Positions 7,407 through 15,580 are shown, counted from the stretch's first letter. The stretch is DNA of 32,186 nucleotides from Candidatus Blautia stercoravium (GCA_019114495.1 DXFK01000010.1:1-32186), one strand, 5' to 3'. A program made the numbers and translations. Notes: generated by a model not told the origin, from the letters alone.

Positions 7407-8380
7407 AAAAACAAATACAAACCAGTTTACACTCGCAGCCCCCACACCTTTTGCAGAAGTCTTTTATCGTCTGCCTTCTTGCCGTTTTCTGCAACGCCCT
7501 CTGGGGCAGCGCTTTTCCAGCGGTAAAGTCGGGCTACCGTCTTTTTGAAATTCCGGGAGACAGCCCGGCTTCACAGATTCTGTTTGCCGGAATCCGGTTT
7601 TTTCTGGCGGGATTTCTGGCCCTGCTTTTCGGCAGTTTATTGCAGAAGAAAGTGCTGCTTCCAAAGAAAACCTCTGTTTCTCTGGTGTTAAAGCTGTCTG
7701 TTTTCCAGACGATTTTGCAGTATATCTTTTTCTATCTGGGCCTGGCACATACTTCCGGAGTAAAAGGCTCCATTATCATTGCATCAAACACCTTTGTCGC
7801 TATTTTAGTTGCAAGCCTGTTGTTTCATCAGGAGAAGCTGACCGGGAGAAAAGTTGCAGCCTGTATCATAGGATTTGCGGGCGTAGTGTTGGTGAATTTA
7901 AACGGAGAAGGCATTGGCATGAGTTTCCGACTGGACGGAGAAGGTTTTCTTATGATTTCTGTGGTGGCATACGCTTTTTCCTCCAGCTTGCTGAAAATTT
8001 ATTCCAAAGAAGAAGACCCGGTGACTTTAAGCGGCTGGCAGTTTATGGCAGGAGGCCTGGTGATGATGATAGGCGGTTTCCTTCTGGGCGGCAGAATTAC
8101 GAAAGTGACGCTGCCGGGAATTGTCGTGCTGGTTTATCTGGCACTGGTTTCTTCTGTTGCCTTTTCCCTCTGGGGAATTCTTCTGAAGTATCATCCAGTG
8201 TCTAAGATTGCTATTTTTGGCTTCACCAATCCAGTGTTTGGGGTGCTTTTATCCACTCTGATTCTCCGGGAAGAAAGTCAGACCAAGGGGTGGCAGATTC
8301 TCACAGCCTTGGTACTGGTCTGTGCGGGAATCTATCTGGTGAATCGACCGCCGAAAGAGCACATTCAGGAGAATTCGTAG
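7403..8380 (+). CDS. EamA/DMT-family transporter
   Basis: A 325-residue membrane protein with ten predicted helices in two EamA repeats (about residues 20-165 and 180-315), as in RhaT/YdcZ-type drug/metabolite exporters. Recognisable are FCNALWGSAFPAVKSGY at the start of repeat 1, GVKGSIIIASNTFVAILVA, and SVAFSLWGILLKYHPVSK with FGFTNPVFGVLLS in repeat 2. The N-terminus has a 25-residue hydrophilic lead. It starts within the regulator's stop codon (ATGA overlap) and is the last gene of the operon. Substrate is unknown; family members export amino acids, nucleosides or organic acids. Location next to lrgAB suggests a small organic metabolite. Confidence 0.92.
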   Translation: MKKQIQTSLHSQPPHLLQKSFIVCLLAVFCNALWGSAFPAVKSGYRLFEIPGDSPASQILFAGIRFFLAGFLALLFGSLLQKKVLLPKKTSVSLVLKLSVFQTILQYIFFYLGLAHTSGVKGSIIIASNTFVAILVASLLFHQEKLTGRKVAACIIGFAGVVLVNLNGEGIGMSFRLDGEGFLMISVVAYAFSSSLLKIYSKEEDPVTLSGWQFMAGGLVMMIGGFLLGGRITKVTLPGIVVLVYLALVSSVAFSLWGILLKYHPVSKIAIFGFTNPVFGVLLSTLILREESQTKGWQILTALVLVCAGIYLVNRPPKEHIQENS

Positions 8381-8381
8381 A

Positions 8382-8441
8382 ACAGAAGGGACTTCTGTCT
8401 CCTGTCCGGGCGAAGGTTTTAAAGGAACCCGGACAGGAGAC
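8382..8441. terminator. Two adjacent hairpins between the EamA gene and feoB
   Basis: A 7-bp hairpin (ACAGAAG / CTTCTGT, loop GGA) is followed at once by a 14-bp perfect stem, GTCTCCTGTCCGGG with CCCGGACAGGAGAC, around a 17-base loop. No clear T-run follows on either strand. The downstream arm and loop lie inside the last codons and stop of feoB, so the structure probably ends or protects both convergent transcripts. Confidence 0.65.
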
Positions 8442-10293
8442 GGAACATACAAGTGGTAAGAAAACATAACAGAAATCCCATGCAGGTGGGCAGCAAAAAA
8501 GCCAACGCTGTCCATTTCCAGCTGCGGGTTTCTTTTTTTATGGTAAGAAGTGTGGTTGCACAGGGCCAGTGAAGAATCGAAAAAATCAGGATGGATACAG
8601 CCGTAGAAAGTGTCCAGCCCTGTTCCAGAAGCAGAGTGTGTAAAGCGGAAAGACTTTCAAAATCCACCAGAAAGGACTGGGAGGTGTAGGCCATAATGAT
8701 AATGGGAATCACGATTTCATTTGCAGGTATTCCCAGAATAAAAGCCAGTAAAATGGTACCGTCCAGACCCAAAAGCCGGGCAAAAGGGTCTAAAAATACA
8801 GATATCCGGGTCAGAAGCGTTTGCCCTCCTGCCATAGTATTTGCCATAAGCCAGATAAGGAGTCCGGCAGGAATGGCAGCGGTAACTGCTCTTGCGAGTA
8901 CCTGCAGTGTCCGATGGACAACGGAGTGCAGCAGCACGGAGCAAATCTGCGGTTTGCGGTAGGGCGGCAGTTCCAAAACGAAAGAAGAGGGAATTCCCTT
9001 TAAAACGGTTTTGGAAAGAAGCCAGGAAGAGAAAAAAGTCATCAGTACACCAAAGAGAATTACACAGGTCAGCAGCAGGGCAAGCCAGAGGGTATGAAGC
9101 AGAGAAAATTCCGCTTTTTTGTTGGTAAAGAAAAGAACCAGAACCACCAGAATGGTGGGAAAGCGTCCATTGCAGGGAACAAAGCTGTTTGTCAAAATGG
9201 CAATCAGCCGCTCTCTGGGAGAATCCACGATTCTGCAGCCGGTTACGCCTACAGCGTTGCAGCCAAAGCCCATGAGCATGGTAAGAGCCTGTTTGCCGCA
9301 GGCCTTGCAGCGGGAAAAGCAGCCGTCCATATTAAAAGCAGCCCGGGGCAGGTAGCCAAAATCTTCCAGAAGCGTAAACAGAGGAAAAAACAAAGCCATT
9401 GGGGGCAGCATAACACTGACAACCCAGGCAGTTACCCGGTAACAGCCCTGAATGAGCAGTTGACATAATTTTTCCGGGAGAAGGAGAGAAAGCTGCTCAT
9501 ACAGCCAAGATTCCAGACTGAACAGCAGATTGTGAAGCTGGGAAGAAATGTAGTTGGCGCCCAGAAGCGTTATCCAGAAAATACACAGAAGAAGCAGCAG
9601 CATACAGAAAATGCCGGTGTATTTTCCTGTAAAGAGGTTATCTAAAGTACAATCAAAAGAGCGGGTATCCGGTTTTTCCAGTCGGACGGCTTTCTGATAC
9701 AGCTCTGAGGCCATCTCGGCCCGGAGTATGGGCTCCCCGAAAAGATTCTTAAAAAAACCGGGATTTACGGTTGCTTTTTGAAACATGCAGGTATCCAGAA
9801 ATTGTTTTAAACGCCGAATTTCCCGTTTTCGGCGGGCCGTGATACCGATGACAGGAATATGCAGTTCTTTTTCCAGTGCGCTGCAGGAAATATGTATGCC
9901 TTTTTTCGCTGCCTGGTCCATGAGATTAATACATAAAATAACATTGGAAGTCACAGAAAGAATTTGCAGCACAAGGTTTAGATTGCGTTCCAGACATACG
10001 GCATCACAAATAACAAGCACCCCATCAGGTGTAGTTTCTCTGAGGCAGGCACCAGCCAGGCGTTCTTCTTCAGAGCAGGCATGAAGGGAATAACAGCCGG
10101 GAAGATCCGTGAAAGTATAGAGATGTTTTCCCACAGCACAGCATCCTGTTGCCAGAGAAACGGTTTTTCCGGACCAGTTCCCAGTGTGCTGGTGCATACC
10201 GGTAAGTCCATTGAAAATGGTACTTTTTCCCACATTGGGATTTCCTGCCAGAGCAATGGTACAGAAAGAGACTGGTTCTGAATGAAGACACAA
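8419..10293 (-). CDS. feoB: Ferrous iron transport protein B (compact variant)
   Basis: A large membrane GTPase that takes up Fe(II). The N-terminal G domain shows G1 GNPNVGKST (17-25), a GNWSGKTV stretch in the switch I region, G3 DLPG, and G4 NLMD. The membrane part has the Gate motifs GFGCNAVGV and FVPCNGRFP and the GIPANEIVIP segment. At about 624 residues it is shorter than the Escherichia protein (773) and lacks a long C-terminal tail. I prefer TTG at 10293 as start because GAGGTGG lies five or six bases before it; the in-frame GTG at 10302 has no ribosome binding site. Fifteen bases separate it from feoA. Iron is the expected substrate; manganese is possible in some family members. Confidence 0.93.
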   Translation of the reverse strand: MCLHSEPVSFCTIALAGNPNVGKSTIFNGLTGMHQHTGNWSGKTVSLATGCCAVGKHLYTFTDLPGCYSLHACSEEERLAGACLRETTPDGVLVICDAVCLERNLNLVLQILSVTSNVILCINLMDQAAKKGIHISCSALEKELHIPVIGITARRKREIRRLKQFLDTCMFQKATVNPGFFKNLFGEPILRAEMASELYQKAVRLEKPDTRSFDCTLDNLFTGKYTGIFCMLLLLLCIFWITLLGANYISSQLHNLLFSLESWLYEQLSLLLPEKLCQLLIQGCYRVTAWVVSVMLPPMALFFPLFTLLEDFGYLPRAAFNMDGCFSRCKACGKQALTMLMGFGCNAVGVTGCRIVDSPRERLIAILTNSFVPCNGRFPTILVVLVLFFTNKKAEFSLLHTLWLALLLTCVILFGVLMTFFSSWLLSKTVLKGIPSSFVLELPPYRKPQICSVLLHSVVHRTLQVLARAVTAAIPAGLLIWLMANTMAGGQTLLTRISVFLDPFARLLGLDGTILLAFILGIPANEIVIPIIIMAYTSQSFLVDFESLSALHTLLLEQGWTLSTAVSILIFSILHWPCATTLLTIKKETRSWKWTALAFLLPTCMGFLLCFLTTCMFRLLSGFL

Positions 10294-10308
10294 AATAACC
10301 ACCTCGAT

Positions 10309-10581
10309 TTACATTGTTTGGGAAGAGTCAGCAGCATGAACCAGAATCATTTGGGCATCTTCGTTGCGTATGGCAATCACACTTCCACGTATCTGATAGG
10401 CATGGGGATTTTTGAAAATACCTGTGTTGACGCATTTTACAGGTGTACCCTGGCAGAAACCCAGATCCAGAAACCGCCGGATGATATCCGACTTTTCAAC
10501 CAGTAGTTCAGGAGGACAGGAAATTCCTTCCACTACGGCACATTGGTCTTTTTTTAGTTTACATAAAGTTGTGAAACCCAT
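10309..10581 (-). CDS. feoA: Ferrous iron transport protein A
   Basis: A 90-residue cytoplasmic SH3-like protein that assists FeoB. It shows the family pattern: LLVEKSDIIRRFLDLGFCQGTPVKCV (helix followed by the G-xx-G-xx-V strand), then YQIRGSVIAIRNEDAQMILV, which corresponds to the usual IRG-xx-IALR-xx-EA motif. Length is typical (75-90). It is the first gene of a feoAB operon. ATG at 10581 follows AAGGAG. A possible -10 box TATAAT lies on the minus strand at 10615-10620, with a weak TGTCAC -35 eighteen bases further out; no Fur box could be identified by eye. Confidence 0.9.
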   Translation of the reverse strand: MGFTTLCKLKKDQCAVVEGISCPPELLVEKSDIIRRFLDLGFCQGTPVKCVNTGIFKNPHAYQIRGSVIAIRNEDAQMILVHAADSSQTM

Positions 10582-10659
10582 GGGAAACTCCTTTTCAGCA
10601 GAAGAATATAGTGTATTATATGAGGGAAAAAAGAAAGTGTGACAGAAAATTCCGTGGAT

Positions 10660-10698
10660 AAAAAAAAGCCCTTGACTTTTCAGGTCAATGGCTTTTTC
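10660..10698 (-). terminator. Terminator of the initiator tRNA gene
   Basis: On the minus strand AAAAAGCC-TTGAC pairs with GTCAA-GGCTTTTT and is followed by a run of seven T. It begins six bases after the tRNA 3' end. Confidence 0.85.
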
Positions 10699-10703
10699 TT
10701 CAG

Positions 10704-10777
10704 TAGCGGGAGCAGGATTTGAACCTGCGGCCTTCGGGTTATGAGCCCGACGAGCTTCCAGACTGCTCCATCCCGCG
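10704..10777 (-). tRNA. Initiator tRNA-Met (CAT)
   Basis: A complete 74-base cloverleaf without encoded CCA. The acceptor arm is CGCGGGA / TCCCGCT, the D stem GAGC / GCTC, the anticodon arm TCGGG-CTCATAA-CCCGA, and the T arm GCAGG-TTCAAAT-CCTGC. Three G:C pairs next to the anticodon loop and an unpaired first position mark it as the formyl-methionine initiator. The mismatch is C1 with U72, where Bacillus and Escherichia have C1 with A72. The terminal CCA must be added by the nucleotidyltransferase. It has its own promoter at 10802-10830 and terminator, so it is a single-gene unit. Confidence 0.95.
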
Positions 10778-10801
10778 TCGCTTTGTTTCCTTCATGAACC
10801 C

Positions 10802-10830
10802 AGTATAGACCCAATATTTCTCTTTGTCAA
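10802..10830 (-). promoter_or_regulatory. Promoter of the initiator tRNA
   Basis: On the minus strand TTGACA (10830-10825), a 17-base spacer and TATACT (10807-10802). It is near consensus, as expected for a stable RNA gene, about 25 bases before the tRNA. Confidence 0.85.
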
Positions 10831-10839
10831 GTATTTGTC

Positions 10840-10868
10840 TTGTCCCTTTTTGTGTTCTGTGCTATCCT
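10840..10868 (+). promoter_or_regulatory. Probable promoter of the DUF1275 gene
   Basis: TTGTCC (10840-10845), 17 bases, TATCCT (10863-10868). Moderate match, 46 bases before the start codon and divergent from the tRNA promoter. Confidence 0.5.
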
Positions 10869-10914
10869 TTTAGAGACAAGACAGTAATTTACATAAATAA
10901 AGGAGGCTTCTGTC

Positions 10915-11589
10915 ATGAAAGAAACAAAACAAATGTCCGAAACACACCTTCTGGGAATCCTGTTGGCTGTGGTAGGTGGATTTTTGGACGCCTATACTTA
11001 TATCTGCCGGGGGCATGTTTTTGCCAATGCCCAGACCGGAAATATTGTACTTCTGGGTATTCATCTGACCAATCAGAACTGGGCCAAAGCCTTTTATTAT
11101 GTGCTTCCCATACTGGCCTTTGTACTGGGGATTTTTGTCTGTGAAGTGATTCAATCCCTGTTTAAATGGAAGGAAAGTATTCACTGGAGACAACTTGTAG
11201 TTTTGGTAGAACTGCTCTGTCTTATTCTTGCCGGTTTTCTGCCATTGGGGAAAACAGATACTCTGGTTAATGTTATGGTTTCCTTTGTCTGCGCCCTGCA
11301 GGTGGAGGCATTCCGGAAAATGAACGGAAATTCTTATGCCACCACTATGTGCACCGGTAATTTGCGAAGCGCTACGGAAAATATCTATCATTATTTAAAA
11401 AACAGAGATGCTCAATGTCTGAAAAACAGCCTGCAGTATTATAATGTGATTGTTTTCTTTATTATAGGCGCTGCCGTGGGAAGCTATCTCACACGGCATA
11501 TGGGGGCAAACGCTGTATGGGTAAGCTGTATCGGACTTGTGGCAGTTTTTCTTGCCATGTTCCATCACAAGCAGGAGAAAACCATATGA
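10915..11589 (+). CDS. DUF1275 (YoaK-type) membrane protein
   Basis: A 224-residue membrane protein with about six helices. The family signature is clear: GGFLDAYTYICRGHVFANAQTGNIVLLG near residues 22-49, and later CTGNLRSATENIY near 142. YoaK/DUF1275 proteins are widespread in bacteria and their role is not established. ATG at 10915 follows AAAGGAGG. The stop TGA lies inside the start of the next gene (ATGA), so the membrane protein and the AraC regulator are one transcription unit. No substrate can be inferred from the sequence. Confidence 0.9.
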   Translation: MKETKQMSETHLLGILLAVVGGFLDAYTYICRGHVFANAQTGNIVLLGIHLTNQNWAKAFYYVLPILAFVLGIFVCEVIQSLFKWKESIHWRQLVVLVELLCLILAGFLPLGKTDTLVNVMVSFVCALQVEAFRKMNGNSYATTMCTGNLRSATENIYHYLKNRDAQCLKNSLQYYNVIVFFIIGAAVGSYLTRHMGANAVWVSCIGLVAVFLAMFHHKQEKTI

Positions 11590-12506
11590 TGGCAGATACT
11601 TCCAGCCTGAAAGAGCAGAAAGACCATGGAACAGCCGTCTTTCCCTGCGGGCTTTACGAGGTGGAAGAAACCTGTTCGTGGAAAGGGGTAAAGCACCATT
11701 GGCATGATGAAATCGAAATCCTTCGTTTTGGAAAGGGAGAGTTTCTGCTTCATATTAATATGGAAACTTTTCGGATTCAGGAAGAGTGTTTTTACTTTAT
11801 AAATCCCGGCGAACTGCATTCCATTGAGCCTTTGACACAGGGGCTGGAGTCGGCGGTCCTTTTTCATCCCCGGATTCTCAGCTTTGAACATTATGACATG
11901 GCACAGACCCGTCTGCTGCAGCCTTTGTCCAAAGGAGGTATTCGTCTTCCAAGATATCTGGATGCGGCGTCGCCTGCTTTTCCCAGAGTAAGGCAGGAGT
12001 ATATGGAAATTCTGCGTATTTTTCATGAGACAGGTTCTTACCTTTCGGAAGAGGGGCAGACTGTTACTGAGAACCTGTCTTCCCAGCTTTTTATCCGAGC
12101 CGGATTACTGAATATGCTGGCTGTTTTTTCTTCTTTTTCCCTGTTGACGGAACCGGAAAAGGAAGACGATTACCGGGTGGAAATCATCAAAGCCTCTCTG
12201 GATTTTATTCGTTCCCATTATCAGGAGAAAATCTATATCCGTGATTTGGCGCAGCAGGCTAACATGAACGAACAGTATTTTTGCCGTTTTTTTAAAAAAG
12301 CGCTGGGAAAGTCCCCTATATCTTACCTGAATGCATATCGGATTAAGCAGGCGATTATTCTTTTGCAGACCACGGACATGGCAGTTATGGAGATTTGTCT
12401 GGACTGCGGCTTTTACAATCTGGGGAATTTCCTTCGGGAATTCAAGAAGGACACAGGACTTACACCCCTTCAGTATAGAAAGCATTATATGAATGAAAAG
12501 TCATAA
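11586..12506 (+). CDS. AraC-family regulator with cupin sensor domain
   Basis: About 306 residues from the ATG at 11586, chosen because it overlaps the previous stop (ATGA) and has GCAGGAGA upstream; a second ATG follows immediately. The N-terminal cupin contains HHWHDEIEILRFGKGEFLLHI and a FINPGELHSIEP strand, typical of sugar-sensing AraC proteins. The last 100 residues carry two helix-turn-helix units: IYIRDLAQQANMNEQYFCRF and MAVMEICLDCGFYNLGNFLR, ending with the G-xx-P-xx-YR motif. It may activate the alpha-glucosidase gene that begins 98 bases downstream, or the DUF1275 gene. The inducer is unknown. Confidence 0.93.
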   Translation: MMADTSSLKEQKDHGTAVFPCGLYEVEETCSWKGVKHHWHDEIEILRFGKGEFLLHINMETFRIQEECFYFINPGELHSIEPLTQGLESAVLFHPRILSFEHYDMAQTRLLQPLSKGGIRLPRYLDAASPAFPRVRQEYMEILRIFHETGSYLSEEGQTVTENLSSQLFIRAGLLNMLAVFSSFSLLTEPEKEDDYRVEIIKASLDFIRSHYQEKIYIRDLAQQANMNEQYFCRFFKKALGKSPISYLNAYRIKQAIILLQTTDMAVMEICLDCGFYNLGNFLREFKKDTGLTPLQYRKHYMNEKS

Positions 12507-12604
12507 TAACGTAGTTTTAAATCAAATATTCGTAAGATTTTTGTGTCTCTGCACATTATAATAGAACCCATAAAGAACATATGGAAATGACGGAGGTATT
12601 GATT

Positions 12605-14281
12605 ATGACAAAAAAATGGTGGCATGATAAAGTTGCCTATCAGATTTATCCAAAGAGTTTTTATGATTCCAACGGAGACGGAATTGGAGACATCCCTGGA
12701 ATTATCAGCAAACTGGATTATTTAAAAGATTTGGGTGTGGATATTATATGGATTTCTCCTATGTATCCTTCTCCATTTGCAGACCAGGGCTATGACATTT
12801 CTGATTATTATAATATTGACCCGGCTTTTGGTACCCTGGAAGATATGGAGTGTCTGATTGCAGAAGCAAAAAAGCGGGATATGTATATTTTAATGGATCT
12901 TGTGGTAAATCATTGTTCTGATGAGCACGAATGGTTTGAAAAAGCCTGTGAGGACCCGCAGGGCAGATACGGAAACTTTTTCTACATAGAAGACCGCAAA
13001 GAGGGAGAACGTCCCTGCAACTGGAGAAGCTATTTCGGCGGTTCGGTGTGGGAACCCCTGCCGGGACATGAAGATAAGCAGTACATGCATGTATTCCACA
13101 AAAAACAGCCGGATTTGAACTGGGAGAATCCGGAGGTTCGGGAAGAAGTCTACAAAAACATTAACTGGTGGCTGGATAAGGGACTGGGTGGATTCCGCAT
13201 TGACGCCATTATCAATATTAAGAAAAAACTGCCCTATCAGGATTATCCTTCAGACCGCCCCGACGGATTAAGCGATATTGCCCTTATGCTGGCAGATGCA
13301 AAAGGTGTAGGTGAATTTCTGGGAGAAATGCACAGAAGGACCTTTAAGCTTCATGATTCCTTTGCCGTGGGAGAGGTGTTCAACGAAAAAGAAGAAGAAC
13401 TGCCGGAATTTATCGGAGAAGACGGTTATTTTTCTTCTATCTTTGATTTTGCCACTACGTCCTGGGGCAAAAATGACAAAGGCTGGTATGCCAATGAACG
13501 CATTACGCCGGACGCATACAAACAGTGTTATTTCCGTGTGCAGAAGAAAATCGGTAACATTGGATTTTATTCCAATATTATCGAAAATCATGATGAACCG
13601 CGAGGTGTAAGCTATTATATCCCCGAAGGTGATGTGTGCGATGAAAGTAAAAAAATGTTGGCTGCGCTGTATTTTTTTATGAGAGGTTTGCCTTTTATTT
13701 ATCAGGGACAGGAAATCGGTATGGAAAATCTGGGCATAGTGCCTATTGAAAAAGTAGACGATATCAGTGCTCTGGACCAGTATCAGGTATGTCTGGACGC
13801 AGGGTATACAGAAGAGGAAGCCTTAAAAATCATTTCCCTCTACAGCCGGGACAATGCCAGAACTCCGGTGCAGTGGAACGATGAAAAAAATGCAGGATTT
13901 ACCACAGGTACACCGTGGCTTATGGTTAATCCAAACTATACAAAAATTAACGTAGCTGCCCAGGAAACAGACGCAAACTCCGTGCTTGCCTTTTATAAAA
14001 AGATGACTGCTTTAAGAAAAACTCCGGAATATAAAGAAACTTTTGTGTATGGAGACGTGATTCCCTTTGAAGAGGAACGGCATAATCTTATGGCTTACCA
14101 CAGAAAGGCAGACAAAGATTTGCTGATTATTGGAAACTTTCAGAAAGAGAGACAGAGCGTGATACTGCCTGCAGAAGTGGAGAAAATACTGCTCAATAAC
14201 TATCCGGACATGGAACTGGAGGGCAGAGAACTGATTCTGGAAGGGTATCAGGCTGTAGTGTTAGAAATGAAACAGAATTAA
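12605..14281 (+). CDS. malL: GH13 alpha-glucosidase (oligo-1,6-glucosidase / MalL type, subfamily 31)
   Basis: A 558-residue cytoplasmic enzyme cleaving terminal alpha-glucosyl residues from short oligosaccharides. The start at 12605 (MTKKWWHDKVAYQIYPKSF) has CGGAGG upstream; an ATG at 12581 is too far. The calcium loop is D21-SNGDGIG-D29, the QPDLNW motif is near 168, and the GH13 triad is D200 (FRIDAI), E257 (VGEVFN) and D330 (ENHDEP). The residue after the nucleophile is Ala, whereas alpha-1,6 enzymes usually have Val and alpha-1,4 enzymes Thr, so linkage preference is uncertain. Trehalose-6-phosphate hydrolase (treC) is the main alternative. No signal peptide and no sugar transporter lie beside it. 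TATAAT at 12557-12562 is a likely -10 box. Confidence 0.88.
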   Translation: MTKKWWHDKVAYQIYPKSFYDSNGDGIGDIPGIISKLDYLKDLGVDIIWISPMYPSPFADQGYDISDYYNIDPAFGTLEDMECLIAEAKKRDMYILMDLVVNHCSDEHEWFEKACEDPQGRYGNFFYIEDRKEGERPCNWRSYFGGSVWEPLPGHEDKQYMHVFHKKQPDLNWENPEVREEVYKNINWWLDKGLGGFRIDAIINIKKKLPYQDYPSDRPDGLSDIALMLADAKGVGEFLGEMHRRTFKLHDSFAVGEVFNEKEEELPEFIGEDGYFSSIFDFATTSWGKNDKGWYANERITPDAYKQCYFRVQKKIGNIGFYSNIIENHDEPRGVSYYIPEGDVCDESKKMLAALYFFMRGLPFIYQGQEIGMENLGIVPIEKVDDISALDQYQVCLDAGYTEEEALKIISLYSRDNARTPVQWNDEKNAGFTTGTPWLMVNPNYTKINVAAQETDANSVLAFYKKMTALRKTPEYKETFVYGDVIPFEEERHNLMAYHRKADKDLLIIGNFQKERQSVILPAEVEKILLNNYPDMELEGRELILEGYQAVVLEMKQN

Positions 14282-14295
14282 GCGTGAAAAGGTGA

Positions 14296-14334
14296 AAAAG
14301 TGTCCTGGAGGAATGATACTCCCGGGCACTTTTA
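14296..14334 (+). terminator. Terminator after the alpha-glucosidase
   Basis: GTGTCCTGGAG pairs with CTCCCGGGCAC (one mismatch, one wobble) around a short loop, preceded by AAAA and followed by TTTTA. Transcription of the next regulator gene probably starts again just after it. Confidence 0.75.
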
Positions 14335-14373
14335 TGATATACTGATTGCAATGAACCAAAAAGGAGCCCTTAT

Positions 14374-15540
14374 ATGTACGAAAAAAACACCATGAAAATC
14401 CTGTTCCGCCTCAGCAGAATCCCGGTGGCTGTGTACAACCGGACATGGGATTTACAGGAAAGCTTCCCTGCCGTTTTGCAGCAGCCGGAGTCTTTTGAAC
14501 AGGGAAAATTTGATGAATTAAAAGAGTGTCTGCACCAGGAACCCGTGTGTTTTCTGCCCTATGATACCCAGGTTCCCATTGCCTTGTGCGGTTGTAAAGG
14601 ACAGGAGGAATATTTTATTCTGGGGCCTTTTTCCTATGGGAGGACGGACACCTTTGGAGGCAGAAATTTTATCCGAAGCCGCAGGATACGGGAATGTCCT
14701 CCCTGCCAGTTAGAGGATTTGTGCGCAATACTGGGTTTTTTCATGGGAAAGGACTTATCGGAAGAAGAGAGCATGCAGCTTCTGGATGGAAAAATTTTTC
14801 AGAACGGAGATAAAGAAAATCGCAATCTGATCGTCAACGAAGAACTGCGCCAGATGGATGCCTTTCAGAAAAACCACACTTATATAGAAGAACAGGTTTT
14901 GTATGACCACATCAAAGCAGGAGATGTGGAGTATCTGAAAAACAGAGAATTGTATCATACTCCTTCCCATCCCGTACTCATAGAGGACTTGAAGAAAAAT
15001 GAGGAGTACATGACCGTCATCAGTATTTCTCTGGCAGCCAGAGCAGCCATTGAAGGAGGACTAAGCTCTGCGGAAGGCTTTATCAACAATGACATTTATC
15101 TGAAAAAACTGTCTGAATGTAAAAACATTTTTGAAATGAATCGTCTGCGCCGGGAAAGCCAGCTTTATTTTGCACGTCTGGTAGCCGCTTACAAGAAGGA
15201 GAGCGCTGTAAATTTTCATGTGGAGGAGGTGAAAAAGAATATTCTCACAAAGCGGTTTGGCAGAATTTCCATTCAGGAACTGGCAGAAGAGTCGGGCATT
15301 TCCAAAGAGTATCTGCAGAAGCTGTTTAAAAAGTATGAAGGGATTTCCATTACCGAATACATTGCCAATGTAAAGACAGAGGCTGCCTGCAACCTGTTAA
15401 AATATTCTGACCGTCAGATTCAGGAGATTGCAGAGTATCTGCACTACAGAAGTGTCAGTCATTTCAGTACGGCTTTTCGAAAGAGAATGCACCAGTCTCC
15501 CAAAGAATACAGAGAAAAAAACAGGCAGACCGCTTTTTGA
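14374..15540 (+). CDS. AraC-family regulator with a long N-terminal sensor region
   Basis: A 388-residue protein. The C-terminal 100 residues contain two helix-turn-helix motifs (ISIQELAEESGISKEYLQKLF and IQEIAEYLHYRSVSHFSTAF) and the closing SPKEYRE. The N-terminal 130 residues look like an alpha/beta sensor with IALCGCKGQEEYFILGPF; a helical middle (DHIKAGDVEYLKNR...AARAAIEGGLS) resembles the linker seen in regulators of the type tied to YSIRK surface antigens and in many lachnospiral sugar regulators. It is not a simple cupin. ATG at 14374 follows AAAGGAGC. It lies directly upstream of the xylosidase gene in the same direction, so control of that gene is the natural guess. Confidence 0.88.
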   Translation: MYEKNTMKILFRLSRIPVAVYNRTWDLQESFPAVLQQPESFEQGKFDELKECLHQEPVCFLPYDTQVPIALCGCKGQEEYFILGPFSYGRTDTFGGRNFIRSRRIRECPPCQLEDLCAILGFFMGKDLSEEESMQLLDGKIFQNGDKENRNLIVNEELRQMDAFQKNHTYIEEQVLYDHIKAGDVEYLKNRELYHTPSHPVLIEDLKKNEEYMTVISISLAARAAIEGGLSSAEGFINNDIYLKKLSECKNIFEMNRLRRESQLYFARLVAAYKKESAVNFHVEEVKKNILTKRFGRISIQELAEESGISKEYLQKLFKKYEGISITEYIANVKTEAACNLLKYSDRQIQEIAEYLHYRSVSHFSTAFRKRMHQSPKEYREKNRQTAF

Positions 15541-15580
15541 AAATATATCCGGTTTCGTGAAAGAAATATCCTGATTCTCG

